A DNA stretch of 64,000 nucleotides from Mycocentrospora acerina (GCA_022701365.1 JAKUHH010000091.1:248001-312000); one strand, 5' to 3'; numbered from the stretch's first letter, positions 47,192-59,900 are shown. Notes: a model not told the origin generated them from the sequence alone. Program-made: numbers and translations.

Positions 47192-47843
47192 CTTGGTTGA
47201 TAAGAGATTCTGTCCGCGTTGGCGTTGTGTACTACGAGTAAGGTGAAGTAAGGAGGCCTTGAAGCGCGTTGGGCCGTTTGTTGGATGAGTTGGATCAGCG
47301 TGGGGAAGGTAGCACCATGTAACAAACTAGCAAAAACTTTTGTAGCAAGCCATGTGAGGTGAAAGGTAACAACGAACAAGTATGATATCATTACTCAAAC
47401 TCTCTAGGCATCGCTTAGTTTGCTCACGTGTAGATAACATTTCACTCTCTTCAGCAAGGAAAACAGCAGTTGTGGTGAAAAGTAAAGTGATGATTAGAGG
47501 AATTTTGACTTCTGAATATTAAAATTTAGGTACAGTCTCCAATGTGTTCAAGCCCCAGACTGAACGTCCACGTATGCCCCAGACTGAACGTCCACGTATG
47601 CCCCAACGCCTATTCCCATGCAAGCAATACCGAGTATTGCGATACAACAAAAGCAAATATCAAGCGACAACACATTCAACAGAAATACAAATCAAAGAAA
47701 CATTGAGATTCGAACTAAAGAAACGCGATGATGACTTCCAAGGAAATTGATGGAAATGACAAGACTGAAACACGAGAAAAAAGACTAAACGCCGTCAAAA
47801 TACAGAATGCTCAAACAGGAACAATAACCCGTCAAACTCCAAC
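47192..47843. other. Intergenic
   Basis: Holds the 24-bp tandem duplication at 47553 and no supported gene. Confidence 0.4.
47553..47600. repeat. Perfect 24-bp tandem duplication
   Basis: Two identical 24-bp units beginning CCCCAGACTGAACG lie head to tail; four more bases of a third unit follow. Confidence 0.95.
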
Positions 47844-48389
47844 CTACCGATTACAACCACAAACAGGGCAAAAGTCTGGTGTAAGATTGCTATTTGCAGC
47901 ATCACATTGTGCACAGATCCATGAACCAGGTGCAGGAGAACCAGCGCCACCATAGCTCGTGGAAGACTTTGAGATGGCACATCCAGATGAAGATTTTACA
48001 CCGATATTGCAAATGGGGCATACATCATACCAGTTGCGGTTTGGTGATCCACACTCTGGGCACATCCAGACGTCATCGGGGGTTGAAAATGTGTCGTAGG
48101 AGGGACCAATACCGCAGTGATTTGTGCGATGATTGGAAATTGCATGGACACCATGAGTGGTGTAAGAATGTTCATGAGCAGATGAGGCATCTTTTTCATT
48201 GGAAAAGTGTAGGTCAGAATACAGGGGAGAATAATCCGGCATAATTCCACCAGGACCAGCACAAGTGTAGCACCGAGCGTGATTACAAACGGGGCAAGCA
48301 CCGTCTGCAAGGGCAATGAGATTTCCTCCGTTGCATCCACAACAAATCCACATGTCGTAGGGAACAATGCTGCAACTATTCTGATCCAT
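47844..48389 (-). CDS. RanBP2-type zinc-finger protein
   Basis: A single exon of 181 residues from the ATG at 48389. Three Trp-x-Cys-x2-Cys...Cys-x2-Cys modules are visible. The first starts at W14, with C16/C19 and C32/C35, and an extra C-x2-C at 40/43. The second starts at W108 (C110/C113, C124/C127) and has the exact W-x-C-x2-C-x3-N-x6-C-x2-C spacing of the RanBP2 zinc finger. The third starts at W157 (C159/C162, C174/C177). Such fingers bind ubiquitin, RNA or protein partners in different proteins, so the ligand here is unknown. The linkers are low-complexity. A TATATA-type element lies about 430 bp upstream. Confidence 0.7.
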   Translation of the reverse strand: MDQNSCSIVPYDMWICCGCNGGNLIALADGACPVCNHARCYTCAGPGGIMPDYSPLYSDLHFSNEKDASSAHEHSYTTHGVHAISNHRTNHCGIGPSYDTFSTPDDVWMCPECGSPNRNWYDVCPICNIGVKSSSGCAISKSSTSYGGAGSPAPGSWICAQCDAANSNLTPDFCPVCGCNR

Positions 48390-50622
48390 TTCTATCGTGA
48401 TGATGATGGGATATCGTGATGATGGTATATCTTGGAGATGGTTGTCCTTGTGGAGACTATAGGCCAAAAGGTCGAATAGTGGGATTGGTGTTGTCGGACA
48501 GACTGAATTCGTAGCGATAACCTGCTAGGCTAGGACCGGCGTGAGGTATTCTGAGATATTGGAAATTTCCAGGATCTGGAAATTGCTGATGTTCAGGATT
48601 TTCAGAAAACGCAATCTTGTCCGTATGAACACTGGTAGAGCAGTGTTTGAATGGCAAACCGAGAAGGCGAGAGTGGTGCAGAAAAGAAGCAAAAACTGTG
48701 AGGACTCCAGAAGCAATGGTGAAGTTTTTTGTTGAGTTCAGCTAATGTTGAGTAGATTGAGATGATGATGAGGAGCTTGATGAAGAATTGAAGACAACGA
48801 GAAAGTTCTTCTATATACACGGCGAAAAGAAAATGAAGCTGTTGAGGGACAACATGCATCTACTATGTCTTTGGTCTTAATTACCATCATGTAGAAGGGG
48901 CGTACATTATCGTGAGTGCCCTTTGTTGTCCTGAATTGTCCCTCCAAGCCGTCCACCGCGTCTGAGATGGAAGCTCCATTCTCAAATGATAGCATTGGCC
49001 GCTTTGTTATTCAAGCAGTGTGACGATGGAATCACTATATTGGAGGACAGTAGTTAAAAAGAAGTCACCGTTTATTCCAAGTTTTTGGCAAAATCATGGC
49101 ATCATGTGCTATAGTCTTGAGTAGATCTACTATACTCACCCAGGGGGTGACGCGCATACAGCCCTATGAGAACAAATCCCACAACACTAGATTGTGTAAA
49201 ATAAGTCAGTTAAGCTTCATTCACCAGTAAGCCTTTCTCACAACCCAAAACTCACAATAGCGGTGAAGAGCAGGCAGGAGCTGCGCAATTAATTCATCAA
49301 ATAAGGTAGCAGCAGTACAACGAACACGTATACCAGGACCAAACTATATTTCTCGGAGAAACAGATATGCAGGAAAACTGATATAACTTCTGTGAATTAC
49401 ATTTTCGGTGTGGAAAATTCATATAGTGTTGGACACGTATATCACTTCATACCATCAGCGTACCCAACGACAACCGTCACTACACTCTCTTAATTTCAGC
49501 CTTTAAATCCCATTCAAAATTATGTTTTTTATATTCAGCCACAAGATCTTACAGCCATGTTGCCGTGTGTTCATGAAAACGAAGAAGCCTGCACAAAGGG
49601 CGTCCCGGCAGGGCGTCTTACAAGGCTAAACGAGCCTGCACGGCTTTTTCAAGGCAACAGATTGATTCAGCGGACCCGTTATATTGTACTAAAAGTCACA
49701 AGGTGGTTGGCGCCCTGTTTGCCTTTTTATGGTTACTATGAGTATTGCATAGCCGTGTAACTGCTCTTGTGACTTGCGGAGGACCATTCCATCGCTGTTG
49801 CTACCAATCACGACGAGTAACACATACTCCAGACTGCCGGATTATTGAGGGCGGAGGAGAATTGGAAAAAGATACAAAAAACTACTTACCATGAAAGTGG
49901 TTACGGATATTGAAGGTGAATAGAGAACACGTGATGAGTGCCTTCCGAGTTCGGCATATGACGTTTACATTTACACCAGCCACAGCTATTCCTGCCAAGC
50001 CAAACTTTCCTCTCCGCTGTTCAGATCTCATCATGTATAGCGGTGTAGTGGTGTACTTCTGCTCGACATTGGCATTCTACCCAGCGTTGGAGAACGCAGA
50101 AGCCGTATTGCTCACTGATTCCGCTTTACATATTTCCACGAAATCTTTACTACAACCACTCCTTCTTATCCATTCCCCTCTCTACTACCATCTCATCTCC
50201 TCAGTCTTCTTCCTCTCCCTTCTCCCACACATTCCTCATCTCAATCATATTGCTCTCGCCCTATTTACCCAATCTCGTGTCTTTCCTACCCCCATCCCAA
50301 TCCCAATCTTCATTTTCACTCCCTTTCCAATCATCGGAACCCGGCCGGCACACCGGCACCCAAGCACCCACGACTTCTCTCCAAGCCTCTCCTCATCCAC
50401 CTCAAGCCTCTCCAAGCCCTCTCCCACCTCCTTCCTGTCAAAAAACTCTCCGCATCTTGTCACATAGCTTAACCTACAATCTTAATCCAACCTCACTTTT
50501 CTTCCTCGTCTCTCCCTCCCACCCAACCCCCCCCCAGCATCATCCCTGCGCAACAAAGTCTTGGCACAACTAGCTCCCTTTATCCCGATCCCGTTTTCTC
50601 TTGGCTTAAGCCATACTGCGAG
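48390..50622. other. Intergenic
   Basis: The first 450 bp are the probable promoter and leader of the zinc-finger gene. The rest has no supported gene. A pyrimidine-rich plus-strand stretch lies at about 50160-50560. Confidence 0.4.
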
Positions 50623-50904
50623 TCAAGCAGGAATTGCGTAATGCCATGCGATGCGTTGCGACTTGGGCGCGTGCATTCGCTTCATCTCGTAACATGGGAC
50701 GTGCGTGTCGTCAGAGCGTGGTATTTCGTAATAGTCGCGGGTGTTAGGTAAGAAGAAAGAACATCTCCCCCATGGGGTACCGGTGGCTCCGACGGTGGGG
50801 AAATTGCGGAGAGGAAGGTTTCTGGGGGGGCGTTCGAGGGATTTTTTTAGAGGGCGGGAGAAGACGGAAGCAGAAAGGGGGGGTGTGGCGGGAAGAGTTT
50901 TCAT
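50623..50904 (-). CDS. Short hypothetical protein, possibly mitochondrial
   Basis: A single exon of 93 residues. The N-terminal 35 residues are rich in Arg, Lys, Ser and Pro and have no acidic residues before a lone Glu, as in a mitochondrial presequence. The C-terminal half (N-T-R-D-Y-Y-E-I-P-R-S-D-D, then C-Y-E-M-K-R) looks like ordinary protein sequence. I do not recognise the family. The opposite strand also has an open frame over this stretch, so the call is tentative. Confidence 0.45.
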   Translation of the reverse strand: MKTLPATPPLSASVFSRPLKKSLERPPRNLPLRNFPTVGATGTPWGRCSFFLPNTRDYYEIPRSDDTHVPCYEMKRMHAPKSQRIAWHYAIPA

Positions 50905-51229
50905 GGTGGGAATGAGGGAAGGGGATTTATGGGGTTTTTTACGAGGGGAGAGCTTAGGGGCCGTTATGTCGTTGGTGGAGAGTGAATAGTGAATGGAAAA
51001 TCATGGGCGCGGTGAAATTTGCGCTTAAATGACAAATATCATGGATGGGGGATAGAAGTGAAAAGAAAAATCATGGTTGAAATCATAGGGCGCAGGATTG
51101 AAAAGTGACCATTATCATTCGTTTTCATCTCTCTGCGCTAGATGCGCAACTCGACATTGGTATCATAAAGTCTCGTGTCTTGACAAACAAACGTTCGTCC
51201 CAAAAACGAGCGAAAGTACAAAAGTGCAT
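50905..51229. other. Spacer upstream of the short gene and downstream of the permease
   Basis: No gene seen. Confidence 0.4.
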
Positions 51230-53129
51230 CTAGATCAACCACGCAATAAACGTCTTGTAGAACCAGCTGCCCTTGTTCTGGCCCTTGGACTCCTTCTCGG
51301 CCTCGTGGGCGAGGAAAGCCTCCTCCTCGCGGTCGATAACATCCTTGCTAGTGTAGAAATCGGCCTGGTGGGGCTGGACCATCTTGGTCTTGTAGACAAT
51401 CTTGTAACCAAAAATAAGCCCAAGGTAGATGGGAATGCCCTGTAATTTAGTTAGCAACTTATACTTCTCAATACAAACAGTGCAAAACTTACGAGGTATC
51501 CAGTGATGAAGTTCTTGTAGTCAAAGTTTCCGTAAGTTTTGGGGCTCCTCGTGAAGACGTTGAAGTTTTTGGTCAAAGCGATCAGGCAGCAGAAGAACAG
51601 GGCGATGATTGAGCCCCAGAGACCAAATGGCGCAGTGTAGGCCAGCTGGTCCTTGGTGATGCCCTGTGCCCTGCGCGCACGGACGAAGAAGATGTGGGAC
51701 ACCAGAAGCGAAATCCAGGACAAAAGACCGAAAATGGTTGTGAGGTTGACAAAGTATCCGAAAACAACCTTGGAGTCGTCGGCAGCGTTCATAAAAGCCA
51801 TGCAGCACATCAAGGCAGAGAGAGCAAGAGCGGGCACGGGAACACCACGCTTATCGGTCCATGCAAAGATCTTGGGGGCATGTCCTTGCTCAGCAAGACC
51901 GTAGAGCGTACGCGAAGCAATGTAAAGATCCGAATTCGAAGCACTGAATGTGAAGATCAGGATGCAAGCGTTGACCAGACCGGGAAGGTGCTTAACACCC
52001 GCGATCTTGATGGCGACAACGAAAGGCGAGGCTGAGGCTCCAGTGGTGGCCTTGTTGGCAAAAGCAAGTTGCTGGGCGTTGTAGGGGACGATCATGCCCA
52101 AGAAAAAGACAGACAAGCAGTAGAAGAACAGGATTCGGTAGAAGGTGAGCTTGATGGCGCGAGGAATGGTCTTGCGGGGATTCTGGGCCTCTCCGACGGT
52201 GACACCAATGAGCTCGGTTCCGAGGTAAGCAAAGACGGCGTTGACCAGCGAGGACCAGAAACCAAAGAACTTGCCAGTACTTCCACTAGCAATGTATGGT
52301 TTGAAAGCACCTGGGTTCTTGTAGTACCTGAAACCGGTCGCTTCGGCAGGACCAACTCCAACGGCAAACAGGAAGGACATGATGATTATACCAACCTGAT
52401 GAACATTGTTAGTATGAAAATTTGCAATTTGTGATGAATAAGTACGTACAATGACAATGACTTTGATAGAGCTGAGCCAGAACTCGAGTTCACCAAAGAA
52501 CTTGATACCGATATAGTTGATGCAGCAAATCGCAAACAGGAAGACGGCGATCCAGACACCGGTATTGACTTGTTCTTTCGTCTTCCATTCTTGGAGAATC
52601 AGAGCGCTGGCAGTAAGTTGATTGGGCGTTGTGATGATGTACTTGCACCAGTAGGTCCATCCGAGGGCAAAACCAAGCGCAGGGTCGCAGAACCGGGTAG
52701 CGTAACCAGAGAAACCAGAGGCGTGGGGGATCCAAGCAGCCATCTCGCCAAGGGCGGTCATGACAATGTAGACGAGGAAACCAACCGAAGTGTAAGCGAT
52801 GAGAATTGAGCCAGGACTAGAACTTGTTAGATATCTCGTCACTCATACTTGTTGTTTTACAAAACTCACCCAGACTGAGCGAGGGCCTTGCCGGTACCAA
52901 TGATGAGACCGGTTCCAATAGCACCACCAATGGCAATCATAGTAATGTGACGGGACTTGAGACCACGGTGAAGATGGCCACTTTCCGCATGACGGATGAC
53001 ACCGTCGGAGTCGACGACAACCTCATCGGCAGTGCCAGTCTTGTATTGCTCCTTGTTGCCGTACTCTGGGTCGTTGGAGTGAGGGCTTGCGCCGTCAGAG
53101 GACGCTGAGCTCCTCTTGAAGATGGCCAT
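51230..53129 (-). CDS. YAT-family amino-acid permease
   Basis: Four exons: 53129-52870, 52816-52450, 52395-51493 and 51439-51230, giving 579 residues. Introns of 53, 54 and 53 nt have GTGAGT, GTACGT and GTAAGT donors; the second has a perfect TACTAAC branch point. The YAT signature is clear: R-H-I-T-M-I-A-I-G-G-A-I-G-T-G-L-I at the first membrane segment, then G-E-M-A-A-W-I-P and the Y-W-C-K-Y region. Later come G-T-E-L-I-G-V-T-V-G-E-A-Q-N-P and S-A-S-N-S-D-L-Y-I-A-S-R-T-L-Y-G. It is a proton-coupled plasma-membrane importer of amino acids; the substrate cannot be told. The acidic tail with lysines near the C-terminus fits ubiquitin-controlled turnover. Confidence 0.93.
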
Positions 53130-55237
53130 TATGGGAAGATGTGTAGCAGGGATAGAGGAATGAACCTTGCTCAAAGGGGGGGAAGACCCTTAAAGTACGT
53201 TTGGCAAACGAGGCAGCGAAAAAGCCTTGAGAGCCTTGTAGTAGTACCGGTGACCGGTAGTTATACAAAACAATACGGTGGGGCAGACTCCAACGACTGA
53301 TAAGACACACTATTAGGAAGGCTTTGCGCCACCGTAGCCCAAGAAGGCCAAGGGGAAAATGAGGTAGTGGTGTGGAGAGACCGGAGGCGATTCAAGACAT
53401 GTCAAGCCCGCAGGTGGTCCAGAGCTTATGTATAGCGCCAATCGCCAGGACAGGCGTTGTACCATCACGCGCGAGTGCCTCTCCCAGCCTGGTGGGAAGA
53501 CATTCACACCTCCCTATTTGGGATGGCGCGCGCCTTGGTATTGCTTGGCTCCGCCGCGCCGAGTGGTTCGGACGGGCTAAGGTTGGCCTCGGACATTCTT
53601 CCCTGCCTAATGCTTAATGATATGTTGATAAGATGACACCGACAGAAAGCGGGAGCGGATAACAAGACTTCACGTTCGCGCGCCGATAACGAGCCTCCCC
53701 CAACGGCGCTCGGGTCCCTGTTGATATCGCCAGGCAGCAAAATTTTCAGCGCCAGGCACAGCGAGGCGGCGTTAGCTGCGCCGCGCTGCCTTGCCGCTAA
53801 ATCAGTCGGTCGACGTGTGAGAGAGACGAACGTGTACCCCGCATGCTCCTCCTAGCGCCGTCTTTTTGGCTGGTATATTTGCTAATGGTCGTGCGCCTTG
53901 GGGAACGTCCAAGCGTGATACAGAGTTGCGCCGAATCACGGGCCGCGAAAATTGATTGCCACGCTTGCTTACGCAACTTGGGGACTTTGGGGTTGGCAGG
54001 CATCGCGTACTCCGATTTTCTTTCGAGGTGAGATATCAACCAAATCTCGAATGGGCTGTGAGGGCTTCGGCAGCCGTTTCAATCTGCTGAAGAATTTTCC
54101 TGCCACGAACACAGTCTGTTTTCCTCATTCCCCTACTCATGTACAGCGTGTACAGCGGCTGCTTGCCTTGGGTTGGCATTGCAATATCGAGCCGAACGTC
54201 TTGTATGTACAAGAGACGCTAGAACTCCTGTAGAAGGACGATCGAACATGCGTCTCGGCACCTACTGCATGGGGGCCTTACAGGCTTGTCATGTTCTTGT
54301 GCGAATGGGCAATGGTTTTGTTATCTCCTTGGCACAAGGGAAGACTGAAAGCAGATCGGTGCCAGCAACCTGGCTGGACGCTCGCGATCCCGTGCAGTAT
54401 CGAATACGATCAACATCTCTTTGTTGTGGTAGATCTTCACACGATAGGTAACGATTTCGTAATTTACACTGACGCTACGCTGACGCCACGTTGTCCTGTA
54501 TTGGTGGAGCGGAAATGCAGAGACGGTGGTGGCTTAGTAGCGATACAAGGCACATTCTGCAAGTACAGTAGAAGATTGACTAACTAGCGGACTCGCTCTC
54601 GGTCACGGCTTAGAAGAAGCAACTCTCGTATTGACGCTGAAGGTGAGGGTGAAGCTTCCGCTTCAAGTGGTCTAACCCCACCTTCCCCAGACTATGTCCA
54701 CAGAGTCCACTTTCGCGTCTAATAATGCATGCAGAACTCATCAGTGGAGCAATTATTTTATAGCGCATCCGACCTGTGTGTGCTTGAGCCTCCCGAGGCG
54801 GCGGTAGTGCGCTCGACCTTTCTCTCCACTCTACTGTCAAGATTTCATATTTGGCTCACGTACCTCCGTATCGTCAAACATTCCCACTCCACCTCGACAA
54901 GGCGCAACTCTGAGGTTAGAGGCGAAAAATTCGTACTTGCAATGTCCGATATAGGCCATGTTATCTCTATCAATCACACCAGAGCTAGTATGCTTGGATA
55001 TGGATTTAGGATGCGCCGGTTATTTGTCTAGTCGTTGCGACGCGTACGTCTAGTGTACACAACGCATCTGTCTTGCACATTTCTTGTGCACATACCTGAG
55101 TCGAAGCCAGTACCTAGTAGACGCATCTAAGATCTAGCTAGGTCTAGAAAGGAAAACGCAATAGCTCATGGGCCATGAGGGCGAAGCAACATCTCCAGTG
55201 GTGTGCGGTAAATGCCTTGTCAATCTAACGTCTTTGA
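53130..55237. other. Intergenic upstream of the permease
   Basis: Several short frames on both strands and none with a recognisable product. It includes the permease promoter. Confidence 0.4.
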
Positions 55238-55617
55238 AGGTTCTTTACACCGAGTGCCAAGGACTGGCGCAGGTGGGATTCTGAAGCTGCAAGAGACCTT
55301 GTCCTTGACGTAGCGCAAGCTGATGAAGTAGCACGAGCTGATCAAGCAGCACAAGCTGATCAAGCAGGATAAGCTGATCAAGTAGCACAAGCACATCATT
55401 CTATACACGCTCATGTGGCAGTAGCTTCACTGTGTCTGAATTTACAAAAGCTCGCAGATCAACTTACCATGGACCAAGCTTCACCATATCAAAAAGGCAC
55501 CAAAATCAGCCAGCAGTTATTTTTTCTTTCAAAATGTGAAGCTACAGCAAAACAACGTAATCACAATTTGCAAATAGAAGTAGAATTAAGCAGAAAAGAG
55601 GCCTCTGTGAGTTGAAA
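55238..55617 (+). pseudogene. Broken gene fragment with 18-bp coding repeats
   Basis: One frame reads K-D-W-R-R-W-D-S-E-A-A-R-D-L-V and runs into a hexapeptide repeat of the form A-Q-A-D-Q-A (four 18-bp units, 55313-55384). The fourth unit carries a TAA (55370-55372), where the pattern predicts CAA. The frame then continues for about 80 codons, through A-D-Q-L-T-M-D-Q-A, to a TGA at 55615. A possible AG acceptor precedes the open stretch. The composition suggests a coiled-coil protein that has lost function. The parent gene is not in this window. Confidence 0.45.
55313..55384. repeat. 18-bp tandem repeat, four units
   Basis: Units of the form GCACAAGCTGATCAAGCA with a few substitutions. They keep one reading frame apart from the TAA in the last unit. 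Confidence 0.85.
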
Positions 55618-56256
55618 CAATTTGAACATAATCCACTGACGCTGTGCAAGAATAATCAGGATAAGAGTAAGTTGGTAGTTCCTTTCAATCCTCTCTCTTC
55701 TCACATTATTTGAAGAAACAAAGCTTTTCTTTTTCTGTACATGAAAGTCACAACTTTCTTCCTCCATCTAAGGAACGACCTGCAAGAAAATAGATTCTGT
55801 CAACCAGGAAATGCAGATTCACTTGTTAGTTGCGTTACTATCGCGTCGTAAGCAAATCTCTTCTGTAACGGCGAAATGTTTGATTGTAGTGGGTCCCGTT
55901 GCGTGGTGAGATGGTCTATGCATATTATAGAAGTGTTTGCTATATGGTGGTGATTGTGGCAGACACCATGGATTAACAGATGGACAAACGCGTAGAGTGT
56001 ATCAACCTCGCCCTCTCTCTTTCTTTAGAACCCTTTCGCTACGACTGGTCGCATATGCATCTTGTGGTGAGATTGGGTGCGACGCTCACCAGGCTGTGCA
56101 CGTCGTGAGTTTGGGATGCACGGCACAGCGCGACGATTGCGCCACGGACAAGACGTGGAAGGAGCGAGGCAGTCACAAGGCAGTCAGGCGCTGCAGAGTG
56201 GCAGGTGTTGCATGTGTTGCATGTTTAGTCAAAGCAGCCAAACTGGTCAAACATCT

Positions 56257-56312
56257 GACAGGTGGACAGGCGGACAGGTGGATAGGTAGACAGGTAGACA
56301 GGTGGACAGGTG
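56257..56312. repeat. ACAGGTGG/ACAGGTAG minisatellite
   Basis: Seven imperfect 8-bp units in the leader region of the Rho GEF gene. Confidence 0.85.
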
Positions 56313-56360
56313 GGTTATGTTGTGGAGGCGGTGGGCCTGGCTGGAGCGCAAGGCTCGTAA

Positions 56361-56391
56361 GGCTGGCTGGCTGGCTAGCTGGCTGGCTGGC
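56361..56391. repeat. GGCT/CTGG tetranucleotide repeat
   Basis: About seven units of GGCT with one TAGC interruption. Confidence 0.85.
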
Positions 56392-56907
56392 AACCACATT
56401 CAGCTCTTGGCTCCGCTTGAGCAGCAAGACTTTGACGGCTCTTCCCACGACCAGGCGAAACGCAGTCTCGTGCTCGACCCCTCGCATCACATCGCCGCAC
56501 ACTGCACTGCATCGCCACGGCGCCCTGGCCCATTGTACCGCAAAGCGTCCCCTTCGCCGGCCCGTCCCCGCACTTCAGACGTCCAGACGCCCAGACGCCT
56601 GCAGACGAGACAGCACTTGGAGCCCAAGAACGCACAGACGCGCCGCAGCAGCAAACAGACGACAGACGCCAGACGCCAGACGGTAGACGGCAAGACGACA
56701 CTCGACAGGCGACACACGACACTCGCCCGCCGTTGCCGTGCACGTCGAGGGCGTGCGCGCGGTCCTCGCAGTCCTCGCAAGCTCCATCTGCGCCTGTAGC
56801 TCGGCCCCGCGAGACATGGCCGCGTGAATGACGCATTCGACTGCCACCGCTCCCACCCTGCTGCCCCCATCGCGCCTCCGCCCCTCTCGCGCCGAGCACT
56901 CGTCGCC

Positions 56908-59900
56908 ATGTCGTACTACGCCAACGACCAGAACTACTACGACGCTGCCGCATCCGGCCAGTACCAGGACCCCCACGCCCGCAGGTCGCCCGCCGCCAAC
57001 AACGGCGACGCGGCCAATGGCGGCGCCGTGGGCTATGGAGGATACCCGCCGCCCGCGCGCCAGCACGACGAGCTGTTCATTGGGACCAGCACGTCGCCGC
57101 AGCTGAGCCCGGGCCCGGCCTCTCCAAGCTACGCATATCAGTCGCAGTCGCAGTCGCAGTCGCAGCAGCAGTACAACCCGCAAAGCTACGGCGTCGGCAC
57201 CATCGCCCTGCCCAACCCACAGCACTATGGCGGCGTCAACCGCACCTTTACTGCGCCCGCCCCGTCAGCGCCCCAGCCCTACAACCCGGCTGCGTACGCC
57301 GACAACAGCGTCAGCATCGGCAGGAACAACACCGTCAGCCACCCCTACGGCTTCGCGCCCACCTCGCCCACCGCCTCGTACCCCTCGTCGACCGCCTCGT
57401 ACCCCTCGCCCACAAACTACCAGCACTCACAATTTGCGAGGACGCAGTCGATGCAGGGCAGAATGTCAGCTTACACAGCTCCCGCCCCGCCGCCCCTACC
57501 CGTGCCCCCAGGGAGCGCGCAGTCCCCCACAGACGACTGGGGCAACTACCCCGCGCGCTCGCCATCCAACGCGCACTTGCAGTCTCACTACCACCCCGGG
57601 GCCACCCATGCGCCGCTGCCCTCCCCGCCCCTCTACGACCCCGCCTACGGCTCGCAAGGACGCGGCGACCGATACTCGTCCGTCTCGAGCCAGCACTCGA
57701 ACCCCCTTCCTCCCACGCCCGAGGTGCCCCCCCACCGATCGAACACGACATCGTCTCGCCCGCTCCCTGTTCCTCCCCACGAGTCCGACAGCGACGAGTA
57801 TTTTGCGCCGCAGAATGGCTCGCAGGACCAGCTCTTCAACGATGTCATGAACATGACCGCGGGAGGTGTGCAACACCCCAATGGCGCCCAGTACTACAAC
57901 GGGAGGAATGGCGAGCGCGTTAATGGAGACCGTCTTTCACCCTACCCCTCTCGCGACAACTACACCAGCGACGAGAGCGACGTCGAGGCAGCTGCCGGCT
58001 TGGCTGCGCTCCAGTTGGCAGAAGCGCAAGAAGCGGCCGACGATGCTCGCAGGCGCACCGGAGGAACTGGCTTGTTCAACACATACACATCGATTCCTTC
58101 CCCCTCGTATCCCGCTGGGCCAGGTCGGCCTAGGGACGAGAGCGCGAGCGACAGTGACTATGTTGGCATGGACGTGGGCCTGTACGGTGACAGTTTTTCA
58201 CCCTCCTTCAACTACGGCGGAGATTCCAACCAGCTGGTAGCAGGTGTAAGCCACTCAGCTTCAGCCTCAGGCTCGCAGCGGCAGCAAGCATCGGCCAATA
58301 ATGCCTACGATCCTATTCACCCCTTCCCAGCTTTCTCATCAAATGCACGTGTTGACACGTTTGGCACCGGAGGTCTAGAAGAGCCCAGCGCGCGGCGGCG
58401 GAGCTACGACGAGGGAGACGAGGCGACACTCATGGATTCTGCATCTATCATGTCCGGCACGACTCTAATGGAGCCTTCGTCTGCTATGCCCGGCGAACCC
58501 CCAGACATGTTCTACCACCCTGGCATGACCAATCGACCTCTCCCAGCCCCTCCAACGACCAACAATCGTCGAATGAATCACTCGAGCACCGGTTCAACTG
58601 GCTCTTACGAGTATTGGCGCAACGCCCCTTCATCCCGTGGATCGTACCCTGTCGACCCTACTGCTGGGCACATGACATCGCCGACTGGGACTGTACCGCG
58701 CTCGACCTCACTCCTCCAGCACAGCAATGCCCCGCAAGCAATACCGCTTCCAAGGTCAAAGACAGACGCCGAACAAGGTTACAGGTTGCGGCAGACCAAC
58801 AACCGGAACACCCTGTATGGTGGCATTGATAGCGACGGAAGTACATTGACACCTGCTAGCGCCGAGGTGGCTATCGACTTGCCCACCATCCCAGCTGGCA
58901 GGCGCTTCAACCCAGCAAAGCTCTCCACGAACGATTTCAAGAGGTGCACTGAACCATGGGCGCTGAGCTCAATCATTGCCTGGCTCAAAGCCATGACGGA
59001 AGGCGAGAACGACCTGAAAGAGGGGCGAATCCTCGAAGGTCTCACTGCGCTCTTCACCCACAAGGTCCCCACGATGAATGTTGCCGATGCAGAAACACTG
59101 AGTAGTCGTGTAGTTGCAGAAATGTATGCAGCAGGCACACTCGTGCACGAGGAGGAGTGGCTGAAGTTTTCGAGCGCAAGCATGACGGGCGTCATCTTCC
59201 AACTCACAGGAGCAGGTTGTTACGCGCCAATGTTACACACATATGTTTCTCCTGGACGATGCTACTCGCATCATTGCCACAGGACGCTCAAGAAGATCGA
59301 CCTCCAATCGCCATCTGCCGCTGCCCGTTCAGACGACTGGGCCACCTATTTCAAATTGAAAAAGGAGGACATTGACAAGGTAAACAAAAAGGAAATTGAG
59401 CGACAGAACATTCTCCACGAAATTGTGCAAGGAGAGGACAACTACATGGAGCGGCTAAATGTCCTTCGTCACCTTTACCGTGACAGGCTCTTGTCTGCGC
59501 AGCCTGCTGTTATTCCGCCCAAAAAGCTTCACAAGTTCATCCAGGATGTTTTTAGCAAAGCGGAGGCGGTCAAGAAGGCAAACGAGGACCACCTCCTCCC
59601 CCAGATGAAGTATCGACAGCAAGAGCAAGGGCCGTGGATTGTCGGTTTCAGCGACATTTTCCGCGAATGGATCAGGAAAGCGAAGCAGGCATATATCGAG
59701 TACGCGGCAAACTTCCCCTACGCCAGCTTCCTCGTTCGTCAGGAATCCGAAAGAAATATGCTCTTCCGCGCCTTCCTGACAGACGCTCAGAAGCACAAGC
59801 TCTCTAACAAATTGGACTGGAACACTTTCCTCAAGGGGCCTATCGACAGATTGCAGCGATACGGTCTTCTGATTGACACGGTGCTTAAGAACTCACTTGT

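Larger units (their letters stand above)
55618..56907. other. Upstream region of the Rho GEF gene
   Basis: Contains an 8-bp minisatellite (56257-56312) and a CTGG run (56361-56391). C-rich sequence near the GEF start is probably its 5' leader. Confidence 0.45.

Noticed and set aside
49910..50467. 185-codon plus-strand frame rich in Ser, Pro and Leu
   Set aside because: Its openness follows from a pyrimidine-rich stretch; there is no domain and the opposite strand is as plausible.
55937..56799. Long frames upstream of the Rho GEF gene
   Set aside because: They run through minisatellites and the GC-rich leader; composition explains them.
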